Shown here: positions 7,433 to 14,918 of the stretch, piece by piece
Layout: every line of letters starts with the position of its first letter
How positions within the stretch are numbered: position 1 is the stretch's first letter
Origin: DATBRC01 sp036560485
GTDB taxonomy: Bacteria > Pseudomonadota > Gammaproteobacteria > Burkholderiales > Burkholderiaceae_D
Direction of reading: 5' to 3'
DNA: 21,224 nt
Assembly (NCBI GenBank): GCA_036560485.1
Contig: DATBRC010000074.1
Coordinates: forward strand, 1 to 21,224
Translations under genes and position numbers: made by a program
Notes under the pieces: generated by a model
Database searches by the model: none
What the model saw: the letters and a program-made list of their open reading frames with translations, nothing else
Told to the model about the DNA's origin: nothing

Positions 7433-7651
7433 TCATTTCGGCTCGCGCTTTTCCGCATCAGCATCCGGCACTGTTAAGCGGCGCATCGCGCGGTGCAAGA
7501 AGTGCATTTGATTTTCAAAGTTTTTACAGGCTTGGCATACCCAAAAATGCAGATGCAAATACACGCGCATCCGATCCGCCCACGACAAGTCGCGATCGAG
7601 CTCTTCCGATACTAATCGGTGGACTTCCTTGCAAGTGACTTTGATGCGCAT
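7433..7651 (-). CDS. Zinc-binding anti-sigma factor (ZAS/zf-HC2)
   Basis: A 72-residue protein with the zinc anti-sigma signature H-x3-C-x2-C (His35, Cys39, Cys42 in HFWVCQAC) and an upstream Cys7, as in ChrR/RsrA-type anti-sigma domains. It has no hydrophobic segment, so it should act in the cytoplasm by binding the sigma factor encoded just upstream (30-base gap). Such domains often release sigma when the zinc-thiol centre is oxidised or occupied. That this one senses oxidants or metals is inference from the motif only. The tail after residue 60 is short and charged with no effector domain. Confidence 0.85.
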   Translation of the reverse strand: MRIKVTCKEVHRLVSEELDRDLSWADRMRVYLHLHFWVCQACKNFENQMHFLHRAMRRLTVPDADAEKREPK

Positions 7652-7681
7652 TGGAATACTTTCTCTCTATTTGTGACGGCA

Positions 7682-8254
7682 TTACGCCCGCGTCGGCTGA
7701 TTGCCAAACCAATTCAGATCCAGACATTCACGCAACCGGATCCGCGCGCGATACAGCATCACCCAAGCATTAGACGTGGAAACGCCCAATTCCTTACAGA
7801 TTTCTTCGGTGTCCAGCTCCAACCATTCGCGCATCATGAAAATACGCGCGGTGTTGGCCGGCAATTTTTCCAGGCAGATTTCCAATATCCTGAAAAAATC
7901 CTTTTGTTCCAGTGTTGCGTCCGGATTGCCCCAGTTGCGCGGCATCTGTTGCGTATGGCCATCCGCTTGAAACAATGCATCGATGACATCATCCTCGGAT
8001 TGATCGTCTTGCGTAACAAATTGCTGGGTACGCTTGGAGGCACGCATCGCATCAATGATTTTGTGCTTCAGGATGCCGGTGACATAGGTGCGGAACGACG
8101 ATTGGCCAGAAAAGCTATCCGGCTTTTCCAGCACAGCGATCAGTGCATCTTGCACTACGTCTTCGGCCAAGGTTTCATTGCGCAATTGCAGAATCGCGAA
8201 GCGCAATAGCGCCGGACGCATTGCTTCCAGTTGTTTGTGCAGGGAGTCAGTCAT
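7682..8254 (-). CDS. ECF-family RNA polymerase sigma factor
   Basis: A 190-residue extracytoplasmic-function sigma factor that would redirect RNA polymerase to a stress regulon. Region 2 spans about residues 10-76 (LLRFAILQLRNETLAEDVVQD, then FRTYVTGILKHKIIDAMR, the -10 recognition helix). Region 4 spans about 125-178 (LEKLPANTARIFMMREWLELD, then the helix-turn-helix EEICKELGVSTSNAWVMLYRARIRLRE). No sigma-70 region 1.1 or 3 is present, as expected for this class. It is followed by its zinc anti-sigma factor. The arrangement recalls the neisserial RpoE-MseR pair. I saw no obvious autoregulatory ECF promoter (GGAAC-type) in the 131 bases upstream, shared divergently with argB. Confidence 0.93.
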   Translation of the reverse strand: MTDSLHKQLEAMRPALLRFAILQLRNETLAEDVVQDALIAVLEKPDSFSGQSSFRTYVTGILKHKIIDAMRASKRTQQFVTQDDQSEDDVIDALFQADGHTQQMPRNWGNPDATLEQKDFFRILEICLEKLPANTARIFMMREWLELDTEEICKELGVSTSNAWVMLYRARIRLRECLDLNWFGNQPTRA

Positions 8255-8385
8255 GGTGTTATCGTTATCATTTGAGCAAAAGACTAACGGATAGCTGCAA
8301 AGAATTCAATCGGTATTGCAGAAATTCATCAAGAAAACCCGTGCTTTCGCTGTAAAATTCCGAAAAACATTTTTCAGGATTTGTC

Positions 8386-9288
8386 ATGACGCATCTTAAC
8401 GCCGATCTTACCTCCGTCTCCCCGCAAGTCAAGGCGGAGATTCTGGCCGAGGCGCTGCCGTACATCCGCAAGTTTCATGGCAAAACCATCGTCGTTAAAT
8501 ACGGCGGCAATGCAATGACTGAAGAACGCCTGAAGCACGGCTTCGCTCGCGACGTGATCCTGCTGAAACTGGTCGGCATGAATCCGGTCGTCGTGCATGG
8601 CGGCGGCCCGCAAATCGACAGTGCGCTGAAAAAAATCGGCAAGCAAGGCACATTCATCCAAGGCATGCGCATTACCGACGAAGAGACGATGGAAGTGGTC
8701 GAGTGGGTGCTGGGCGGCGAAGTACAGCAAGATATCGTGATGCTGATCAACCACTACGGCGGCCAGGCGGTCGGCTTGACCGGCAAGGACGGCGGCTTGA
8801 TCCGCGCACGCAAGATGCAGATGCCGGACAAGGAAAAGCCAGGCGAATTTCTCGACATCGGCTTCGTTGGCGAAATCGACGCGATCAATCCCGCAGTTGT
8901 CAAAGCGTTGCAGGATGACGCCTTCATCCCGATCATTTCACCGATCGGCTTCGGCGAAGACGGCCAAGCCTACAACATCAATGCCGATCTGGTCGCCGGC
9001 AAAATCGCCGAAATCCTGAAAGCCGAAAAGCTGATCATGATGACCAACATCCCCGGTGTGATGGACAAGAACGGCAAGCTGGTCACCGATCTGACCGCAC
9101 GCGAGATTGACGAGATGTTTGAAGATGGCACCATCTCCGGCGGCATGCTGCCGAAAATTTCTTCCGCACTGGACGCGGCAAAATCAGGTGTCAATACCGT
9201 GCATATCATCGATGGACGAATTGAGCATTCGTTGTTGCTGGAAGTGTTAACGGAGCAGGCGTTTGGGACGATGATTCGGTCACATTAA
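8386..9288 (+). CDS. argB: Acetylglutamate kinase
   Basis: ArgB phosphorylates N-acetylglutamate, the second and often controlling step of arginine synthesis, in the cytoplasm. The 300-residue protein carries VVKYGGNAM (36-44) and VVVHGGGPQID (68-78), both amino-acid-kinase phosphate and substrate loops, then INADLVAGKIAEIL and GGMLPKISSALDAAKSGV near the C-terminus. The extended N-terminal helix (VSPQVKAEILAEALPYIRKF) is the feature that, in characterised relatives, makes the hexameric, arginine-inhibited form, so feedback inhibition is likely. A ribosome binding site (CAGGA) lies seven bases before the ATG. It stands alone, divergent from the sigma factor, with a terminator right after the stop. 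Confidence 0.97.
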   Translation: MTHLNADLTSVSPQVKAEILAEALPYIRKFHGKTIVVKYGGNAMTEERLKHGFARDVILLKLVGMNPVVVHGGGPQIDSALKKIGKQGTFIQGMRITDEETMEVVEWVLGGEVQQDIVMLINHYGGQAVGLTGKDGGLIRARKMQMPDKEKPGEFLDIGFVGEIDAINPAVVKALQDDAFIPIISPIGFGEDGQAYNINADLVAGKIAEILKAEKLIMMTNIPGVMDKNGKLVTDLTAREIDEMFEDGTISGGMLPKISSALDAAKSGVNTVHIIDGRIEHSLLLEVLTEQAFGTMIRSH

Positions 9289-9294
9289 AGGGTT

Positions 9295-9335
9295 GGTGGG
9301 CAATGCAAACATCAACACCTTTGCTCACCATTTTT
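9295..9335 (+). terminator. Rho-independent terminator after argB
   Basis: GGTGGGCAA (9295-9303) pairs with TTGCTCACC (9321-9329), with one G-T wobble and a 17-base loop, and is followed by ATTTTT (9330-9335). It begins six bases after the argB stop. The remaining bases to 9445 hold no further gene that I can see. Confidence 0.7.
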
Positions 9336-9445
9336 ACCAGAAAAATAAACTCTTGTTGTACGTGTGATGTTGAATATTCCTACGTCAACCGCTACACCAC
9401 AAATGCAACACTTCCTATTAATCACAGTTCTGAGAGAGATTAGTG

Positions 9446-9949
9446 ATGATAATTTCCCCCTCAAATATTCTCCGCATTATCAGAGCAATCCTAATTTTAA
9501 CGATGGTATGGTTTCTGGCAAATAGATCAATTGCCGCTGAACAGATAACAACAACTTCTAGTACAAGCCACGCCATTTCAGAATGGGTGTCACTTATACA
9601 GAGTACTCAGGGCTCTTCAAAGAAAATAAAAGACGTGACTGAATTGTCGTCATTTTTTTCGCAATTAGATGTCGCAGCTATCAATTCGATCGATTCGGAT
9701 GCAATAGATAAAATTGCGGCACTTTTAGAAGATGATAATGATGATATCCGACGATGTGCAGCGCAAATGTTGGGAAGAATAGGGCCTCATGCAAAACGGG
9801 CTGTTCCCGCACTTGAAAAAGCCTTGAAACCTCTAATTGGAACAGGAGTAATTATCCCTGCAACAGGGAATCTAGCTTCAGACATAATTGTGACGATATC
9901 TAATATAACTGATCAACCTCCATCAGATATGAAACTTCCAAGAAAGTGA
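9446..9949 (+). CDS. Exported HEAT-repeat protein, function unknown
   Basis: A 167-residue protein with an N-terminal signal peptide (hydrophobic ILRIIRAILILTMVWFLA, likely cleavage after SIAA), so periplasmic or secreted. Residues about 70-135 contain one or two HEAT-type helical repeats: DAIDKIAALLEDDNDDIRRC, then AAQMLGRIGPHAKRAVPALEKAL. Such repeats form protein-binding scaffolds; no catalytic motif is seen. I chose the ATG at 9446, with GAGAGAGA upstream; a GTG directly before it at 9443 is an alternative. Two 60-base rows counted by hand have 22 and 25 G+C, clearly more AT-rich than argB. This suggests recent acquisition. It converges on the TraB/GumN gene and has no evident operon partner. 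Confidence 0.7.
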   Translation: MIISPSNILRIIRAILILTMVWFLANRSIAAEQITTTSSTSHAISEWVSLIQSTQGSSKKIKDVTELSSFFSQLDVAAINSIDSDAIDKIAALLEDDNDDIRRCAAQMLGRIGPHAKRAVPALEKALKPLIGTGVIIPATGNLASDIIVTISNITDQPPSDMKLPRK

Positions 9950-9978
9950 GAGGTAAAAAAGAAAAGCTTACCCATCCT

Positions 9979-10001
9979 GCCGAAATAAAAAATCGGCCTT
10001 T
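9979..10001. terminator. Weak hairpin between convergent genes
   Basis: GCCGA (9979-9983) and TCGGC (9993-9997) enclose an A-rich loop, followed by a short CTTT. A second small palindrome, TGTACT/AGTACA (10001-10018), overlaps the stop of the TraB/GumN gene. These may end transcription from both sides, but the stems are short. Confidence 0.3.
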
Positions 10002-10010
10002 GTACTTCAA

Positions 10011-10937
10011 TTAGTACACCAGCTCCACCGCATATCCTCGCTGCCGTAACAATGCGGGTACGCTCTTTTCTCCAATCAAATGCAACAAGCCGACACCGAC
10101 AAACGTCACTTTGTCATGCCTGAGCATGCCTTCAATCTTGGTTGCCATACCTGGATTACGCTGATCCAGCAGAACATGCTGCGTGAATTCCGCTGATACG
10201 GTCTTTTCGCTCAATTCATCCTGCGCCAAACGTGCCAACTCCTTTGCATCCGCATTGAACCACGCATCGGCAAGCTGGTCGGCATCCTTGCAGGTTTTGC
10301 CATCGCTGTTCTCATCCAGTGCTTCTTTCAAGAACTGATTCTGCTCCTCATCGGTCAGTCGATTGAAAAGAGATAATTGAAAATCAGCTGTTTCCAGTCC
10401 TACTATCCGTTTCTTTTGTTGCTTGGCTATCTTTAATAAAAATTCTTCGATACCTTGCTTCGGATCGTAGCCGCCTTGAGCAAGTGCCAGCATCATCAAC
10501 TCATCAGCCACCACCCATGGTTTCATTTGCATGTAACTATCAGAAGACAGCCCGACTTTCTTGAGTGCCTGATCCAGTCGCGCAAGCGTGTCGGGCGACA
10601 CATGATTTTTCAGTGAGTCCCCTGCGCCGTACATGCCGTGCTTTTGCAAACTGGCCTGGATTGCAGATGTATCTTGAAGATCGATTTCGAACGCGACCTT
10701 GGATGCTTTTGAAAATGCCTGCATGACTTCGGTACCGAGCGGATAGAATTCCGGCTTGCCGACATGAATGGTGCCGAACAGGTAGCTCGTGTTACCTTTA
10801 TGTCTGACGCGATAGAGGGTGCCGCGATGCGATGCCGTAGCCGCTGGTGCACTTGGCACCGAACTATTTTCCGCATAAGAAAAAGACGTCAAAAACCCCA
10901 GCAATGCAATTACGATTAAACTGATTTTATTTTTCAT
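10011..10937 (-). CDS. TraB/GumN family protein, exported
   Basis: A 308-residue protein with a signal peptide (MKNKISLIVIALLGFLTSFS, cleavage near YAE) and one TraB/GumN domain. The family opens with a glycine-threonine-isoleucine-histidine motif, seen as SYLFGTIHVG (51-60). The second conserved site is near the end (FVGVGLLHLIG, followed by LLRQRGYAVELVY). The domain is related to Tiki metalloproteases, whose two GxxH motifs bind metal, so a periplasmic peptidase-like role is possible but unproven for bacterial members. A ribosome binding site (TAGGA) precedes the ATG. Only 21 bases separate it from the divergent nucleotidase gene. Confidence 0.87.
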   Translation of the reverse strand: MKNKISLIVIALLGFLTSFSYAENSSVPSAPAATASHRGTLYRVRHKGNTSYLFGTIHVGKPEFYPLGTEVMQAFSKASKVAFEIDLQDTSAIQASLQKHGMYGAGDSLKNHVSPDTLARLDQALKKVGLSSDSYMQMKPWVVADELMMLALAQGGYDPKQGIEEFLLKIAKQQKKRIVGLETADFQLSLFNRLTDEEQNQFLKEALDENSDGKTCKDADQLADAWFNADAKELARLAQDELSEKTVSAEFTQHVLLDQRNPGMATKIEGMLRHDKVTFVGVGLLHLIGEKSVPALLRQRGYAVELVY

Positions 10938-10958
10938 ACATTCCTAGCACGCTCATCA

Positions 10959-11684
10959 ATGCCTAAACCAATCTGGCTGTTCGATCTCGATAACACCTTG
11001 CACGACGCATCGCATGCGATCTTCCCCGCGATTAATGCGAACATGAATACCTACATGGCAAAGATTCTAGGCGATGGCAGCACGCTTGCCAGCACCGAAG
11101 TCGTCAATGCCACGCGGCTCGCGTACTGGAAACGCTACGGTGCGACCTTGCTCGGTATGGTAAAGCATCACCAAGTGCGAGAAGAAGATTTTTTGCGCGA
11201 GGCGCATCGCTTTGATGATTTGGCGTCGATGATACGCGCCGAACGCGGGCTAGGGCGTTTGCTCAAACGCCTGCCAGGACGCAAAATCCTGCTGACCAAT
11301 GCGCCGCGCCGTTATTCACACGAGGTAATGCGCCATTTGGGCTTGCATCGGCATTTTGCCCAGCACATCGCGATCGAATCGATGCGCGTGCACGGCAAGC
11401 TGAAGCCCAAACCATCGCGTCAATTGTTGCAAAAATTAATAGCAAAAGAGAAAACCACTCCGCGCCGTTGTATTTTGGTCGAAGACACGATCGACACTCT
11501 GAAAGCTGCCAAAGCACTGGGCATGCGCACAGTCTGGATCACCCAATATCTGGCCACCAACCCCAATTTACAGATGAAAAAAGGCCAATTAGTGCTGCCA
11601 AACACCACAAAACGCCCCATTTACGTCGATGTCAAAGTAAAATCCGTAAGGCAACTCCCCGACAGTCTGCACCGACTGCGATAA
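10959..11684 (+). CDS. HAD-superfamily pyrimidine 5'-nucleotidase
   Basis: A 241-residue cytoplasmic HAD phosphatase of the pyrimidine 5'-nucleotidase (SDT1/PPN1-like) group, which removes phosphate from UMP or CMP type nucleotides. All four HAD motifs are visible: I DLDNTLHD (9-16, nucleophile Asp9), II LLTNA (111-115), III a lysine in GKLKPKP (149 or 151) and IV LVEDT (173-177). The cap domain is helical (residues about 20-95). The start just before motif I is typical. No ribosome binding site is visible and only 21 bases separate it from the divergent TraB/GumN gene. slmA follows after 32 bases, a pairing common in betaproteobacteria. Confidence 0.88.
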   Translation: MPKPIWLFDLDNTLHDASHAIFPAINANMNTYMAKILGDGSTLASTEVVNATRLAYWKRYGATLLGMVKHHQVREEDFLREAHRFDDLASMIRAERGLGRLLKRLPGRKILLTNAPRRYSHEVMRHLGLHRHFAQHIAIESMRVHGKLKPKPSRQLLQKLIAKEKTTPRRCILVEDTIDTLKAAKALGMRTVWITQYLATNPNLQMKKGQLVLPNTTKRPIYVDVKVKSVRQLPDSLHRLR

Positions 11685-11716
11685 CACTACGTTGTGCTGA
11701 TAACCTTAAAAAGACT

Positions 11717-12292
11717 ATGGCAACTACCAAACCGGGCGAACGCAAACTGCAAATCCTGCAGACTTTAGCTGGCATGTTGGAGCAGCCTAAAGGTGAAAAA
11801 ATCACTACTGCAGCACTCGCAGCAAAACTGGATGTATCGGAAGCCGCGCTATATCGGCACTTTGCCAGCAAGGCGCAAATGTTCGAAGGCTTGATCGAAT
11901 TCATCGAGTCCACCGTGTTCGGCCTGATCAATCAAATCACCGAGCAAAAAGAAAATGGCCTGGCGCAAGTGCAAGCGATCACCGGCATGCTGCTCAACTT
12001 CGCTGAACGCAATCCCGGCATGACGCGCGTGATTATTGGCGATGCATTGGTCAACGAAGATGAACGGCTACAGGTGCGGATGAATCAATTCATTGAACGG
12101 GTTGAACTGGCTTATAAGCAGGCGCTACGCGTTGCTGCTACACAGGGTCAATTCAATGAGGCTGAGGTGAGCACACGTGCCGGCATGATCACAAGCCTGG
12201 TGTTGGGACGCTGGCATCGGTTTGCCAAGACAGGATTCAAGCAGAATCCATCGGAAGGTGCGCAGGCGCAGATTGCTGTGATGCTGGGTTGA
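11717..12292 (+). CDS. slmA: Nucleoid occlusion factor SlmA (TetR family)
   Basis: SlmA binds specific chromosomal sites and blocks FtsZ ring assembly over the nucleoid, so that division does not cut the chromosome. The 191-residue protein begins MATTKPGERKLQILQTLAGM and has a TetR helix-turn-helix at about 27-52 (ITTAALAAKLDVSEAALYRHF). Its C-terminal ligand and dimer domain includes NPGMTRVIIGDALVNEDERL and GRWHRFAKTGFKQNPS. The frame stays open upstream to 11468, but that part overlaps the nucleotidase gene out of frame. The ATG at 11717 gives the normal family length. Confidence 0.93.
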   Translation: MATTKPGERKLQILQTLAGMLEQPKGEKITTAALAAKLDVSEAALYRHFASKAQMFEGLIEFIESTVFGLINQITEQKENGLAQVQAITGMLLNFAERNPGMTRVIIGDALVNEDERLQVRMNQFIERVELAYKQALRVAATQGQFNEAEVSTRAGMITSLVLGRWHRFAKTGFKQNPSEGAQAQIAVMLG

Positions 12293-12342
12293 TTGATTAA
12301 TAGTGGAATAGGCAGGCTATCGAAGGCACAGCACCTTCCAAG

Positions 12343-12615
12343 CTAAAAGTCTATGATGGTGTTGCCCTCATCATCCACCCGTTTGCCTTGTTGCTTTTTT
12401 CGTTTAATGATTCGCTGCAGCCGTTCGTCTACTTCACGCTTTTCTGCTTGTATCTTGCGATAAGTCCAGCGCATTCGCAGAATGGTCGCTGATGCAATAA
12501 GCAGTACAACCCCGGAAACGATTGCGATGTAGGAGTGATAGTTTGAAAGAGAGCCCACACCGACGATTGCATATACGTAGGGCGAACCCTCATACCAAGC
12601 CGCTTCAATATCCAT
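12343..12615 (-). CDS. Small single-span membrane protein, unknown
   Basis: A 90-residue protein I do not recognise. It has a short N-terminal region (MDIEAAWYEGSPYVYAIVG), one membrane segment at about 28-46 (SYIAIVSGVVLLIASATIL), then a highly charged, probably coiled-coil tail (KIQAEKREVDERLQRIIKRK) ending in GNTIIDF. A strong ribosome binding site (AGGGGGGA) seven bases before the ATG supports that it is translated. By the positive-inside rule the basic tail is cytoplasmic. It converges with slmA (50-base gap) and diverges from the ynfA remnant. No function can be assigned. Confidence 0.65.
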   Translation of the reverse strand: MDIEAAWYEGSPYVYAIVGVGSLSNYHSYIAIVSGVVLLIASATILRMRWTYRKIQAEKREVDERLQRIIKRKKQQGKRVDDEGNTIIDF

Positions 12616-12778
12616 TCTTGTTTCCCCCCTGCGAATTTATATTTTCCTGGCCTGAAGCCATGTTGCATCATTTGAAATATCTCAATATCTGCCGCTATTG
12701 TCAATCGCTGAGCTCCTGTTCTTTAAAGAAGCACGACAATTCTCCAACAGTCACCTTACTTAGTTAATATTATTTAAC

Positions 12779-12988
12779 ATGATCATCATCCAAACCATCT
12801 TGATTTTCACGGTGGCCGCCCCAGCCGAAATCACTGGCTGTTACTTGCTCTATTTAGGGTTGCGGCAAGACAGGTCGGGCTGGTTATGGACGATCGATGG
12901 TGTGCGCCCTTCGCTATGAGATGTGCCGGGTGTAGCCGTGACGTTGACTGGCATGGCGATCATCCTCTTTGCACCAAGGCAGGTTTAG
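12779..12988 (+). pseudogene. ynfA: Decayed ynfA (UPF0060) membrane protein gene
   Basis: One frame from the ATG at 12779 to the TAG at 12988 reads like both ends of a YnfA/UPF0060 protein. The first half has the helix with AEITGCYLLYLGLRQ. It then jumps straight to a C-terminal WTIDGVRPSL, DVPGVAVTLTGMAIILFAPR. Compared with the usual ~108 residues, about 40 central ones are missing. An in-frame TGA at 12917-12919 stands where the family has an aromatic residue, consistent with a mutated TGG. The copy is therefore dead, though the frame is otherwise intact, which suggests recent decay. The rest of 12616-13057 has no recognisable gene. Confidence 0.75.
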
Positions 12989-13057
12989 TACCTATGGCAG
13001 CTTGGCTTGGCTGTGAAGCCTTACAATACGGATCTGTCTGATTGCACTACGAAAGCC

Positions 13058-14911
13058 ATGCCCCTGTTGGATTCTACCCATACACTTTCTACGGATTGCT
13101 TTGCTCTGCTGGACGATTGCACTGCCAGCATTGCTGACCCGCGCTCACGCTTGTATACCGGCCATGCCGGTACGCTATCGTGTGCTGATGTTGGAGACTT
13201 GCCTGTCTTGCTCAAGCAAATGCAACAAGCGCTGCAACAAGGACAATATGCAATAGGTTTGTTTCCGTATGAGTTGGGTGCGCAGATGCATGGCATCACA
13301 TCCCATGCGGGCGTACAGGATGATGTGCAAGTATTATTATTCAAGCATTGTGAACGGCTCTCGACAGACCAAGTGACGGCTTGGCTGGACAGCCATACAC
13401 AATCAGATACATGCCATCATTATCCAGCAGGCATTGCCAACATCCATGCCAATGTCAGCGAAAATGAATTTCGCGATGCGGTCACACGCATCCATGCCTA
13501 CCTGGAAGCAGGCGATACCTATCAGGTCAACTATACCTACCGCTTGCGCTTTGATGCATTCGGCTCGCCGCTTGCACTGTATCGACGATTACGCGCGAGC
13601 CAGCCGGTGCCTTATGGCGCGTTGATTGCGCTGCCCGATGGTCGAGCTGTATTGTCGCTATCACCTGAATTATTTGTACAGCATGTTGCCGGTGAATTGA
13701 CTGCGCGGCCGATGAAAGGGACTGCCGCCGCTGGCAATGCTGAACAGGATGCAGTCCGCACTACCCAATTAGCCACCGATCCAAAAACACGCGCAGAAAA
13801 TCTGATGATTGTCGATTTGCTGCGTAATGATTTAGGACGCGTCGCGGCATCTGGATCGGTACGCGTACCGGCCTTGTTTGACGTGCAGCGTTACAGCAGC
13901 GTGCTGCAAATGACATCGACGGTTTGCGCACGCATTCGCGAGGATGTTACGCTGCCTGAAATATTTTCTGCGCTGTTTCCGTGCGGATCAATTACCGGCG
14001 CGCCGAAGCACCGCACGATGCAAATTATTCGAGAGTTGGAAACGGAACCGCGCGGTTTATACACAGGCGCAATTGGTTATTTCGATGCGCCGTCTGCTGG
14101 ACAGACAATTGGCAATTTTTGTTTATCGGTACCGATTCGTACATTGGTACTGCAAGCACCGCAAAACAATGGCATTCGCGCAGGAGAAATGGGCGTCGGT
14201 GCCGGCATCGTGCACGACAGCGTCGCTGCCGATGAATATGCCGAGTGCCAGCTGAAGGCGCGCTTTCTGACCGACTTGTCGAATGATTTTGAATTATTTG
14301 AAACAATCCATGCAACGCAAACTGAAGGATGCCGGCATCTTGATCGGCATCTGCAACGCATGCGTACATCGGCGATGTATTTCGGTTTCAAATTTGATGA
14401 AGCTGCGATACGCAATGCAGCCCGACGAGAATGTGCCGCACTGCCGCCGGATAGTGCACATCGCTTGCGACTGGCACTCAATCAAATCGGCATCTGCTCG
14501 ATAAAATCTGCGCCGTTACTGCCATTATCCGAACCCGTGAAATTGCTGGTCGCATCGCAGCCTACAATCGCCAACGATTTATTCCTGCGTCACAAAACAA
14601 CCGTGCGTGAACGCTACGATGAGGCGTGGCGCGCAGCAGAAGCACAAGGTGCGTTTGATATGCTGTTTTGTAATACACAGGGTGAATTGACAGAGGGTGG
14701 GCGCAGCAATGTGCTGATCAAATTGGACGGCCGCTGGACCACGCCGCCTCTCGCTGCCGGTTTGCTGCCTGGTGTAATGCGTGCAGTTTTGCTGGAAGAT
14801 CCAAACTGGAACGTGCAAGTGCGTCGCCTGACCATGCAAGACTTGCATGCTGCCGAAGAGATTCTCGTGTGTAATGCGTTGCGTGGTGTATTGCGCGCAG
14901 TGCTGGACTAA
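13058..14911 (+). CDS. pabB: Aminodeoxychorismate synthase component I fused to aminodeoxychorismate lyase (PabB-PabC)
   Basis: A 617-residue bifunctional enzyme (from ATG 13058; a TTG at 13007 would add 17 residues) making 4-aminobenzoate for folate. The PabB part (about 1-407) carries PYGALIALPDGRAVLSLSPE, PMKGT (218-222; the lysine is typical of PabB, where TrpE has alanine), ENLMIVDLLRNDLG, and PCGSITGAPKHRTMQIIREL. The PabC part (about 411-617) is a class IV PLP enzyme, with the PLP lysine in RHKTTVRERYDEA (Lys513) and TEGGRSNVLI. It would aminate chorismate with ammonia from a PabA glutaminase encoded elsewhere, then eliminate pyruvate. Its stop lies seven bases from the convergent moeB stop. 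The ynfA remnant is just upstream. Confidence 0.93.
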   Translation: MPLLDSTHTLSTDCFALLDDCTASIADPRSRLYTGHAGTLSCADVGDLPVLLKQMQQALQQGQYAIGLFPYELGAQMHGITSHAGVQDDVQVLLFKHCERLSTDQVTAWLDSHTQSDTCHHYPAGIANIHANVSENEFRDAVTRIHAYLEAGDTYQVNYTYRLRFDAFGSPLALYRRLRASQPVPYGALIALPDGRAVLSLSPELFVQHVAGELTARPMKGTAAAGNAEQDAVRTTQLATDPKTRAENLMIVDLLRNDLGRVAASGSVRVPALFDVQRYSSVLQMTSTVCARIREDVTLPEIFSALFPCGSITGAPKHRTMQIIRELETEPRGLYTGAIGYFDAPSAGQTIGNFCLSVPIRTLVLQAPQNNGIRAGEMGVGAGIVHDSVAADEYAECQLKARFLTDLSNDFELFETIHATQTEGCRHLDRHLQRMRTSAMYFGFKFDEAAIRNAARRECAALPPDSAHRLRLALNQIGICSIKSAPLLPLSEPVKLLVASQPTIANDLFLRHKTTVRERYDEAWRAAEAQGAFDMLFCNTQGELTEGGRSNVLIKLDGRWTTPPLAAGLLPGVMRAVLLEDPNWNVQVRRLTMQDLHAAEEILVCNALRGVLRAVLD

Positions 14912-14918
14912 AAAGGCT

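Noticed and set aside
7619..8209. A 196-codon plus-strand frame opposite the sigma factor
   Set aside because: The opposite strand encodes a full ECF sigma factor with regions 2 and 4.
11468..11716. N-terminal extension of slmA
   Set aside because: It overlaps the nucleotidase gene in another frame; the ATG at 11717 gives the family's normal start and length.
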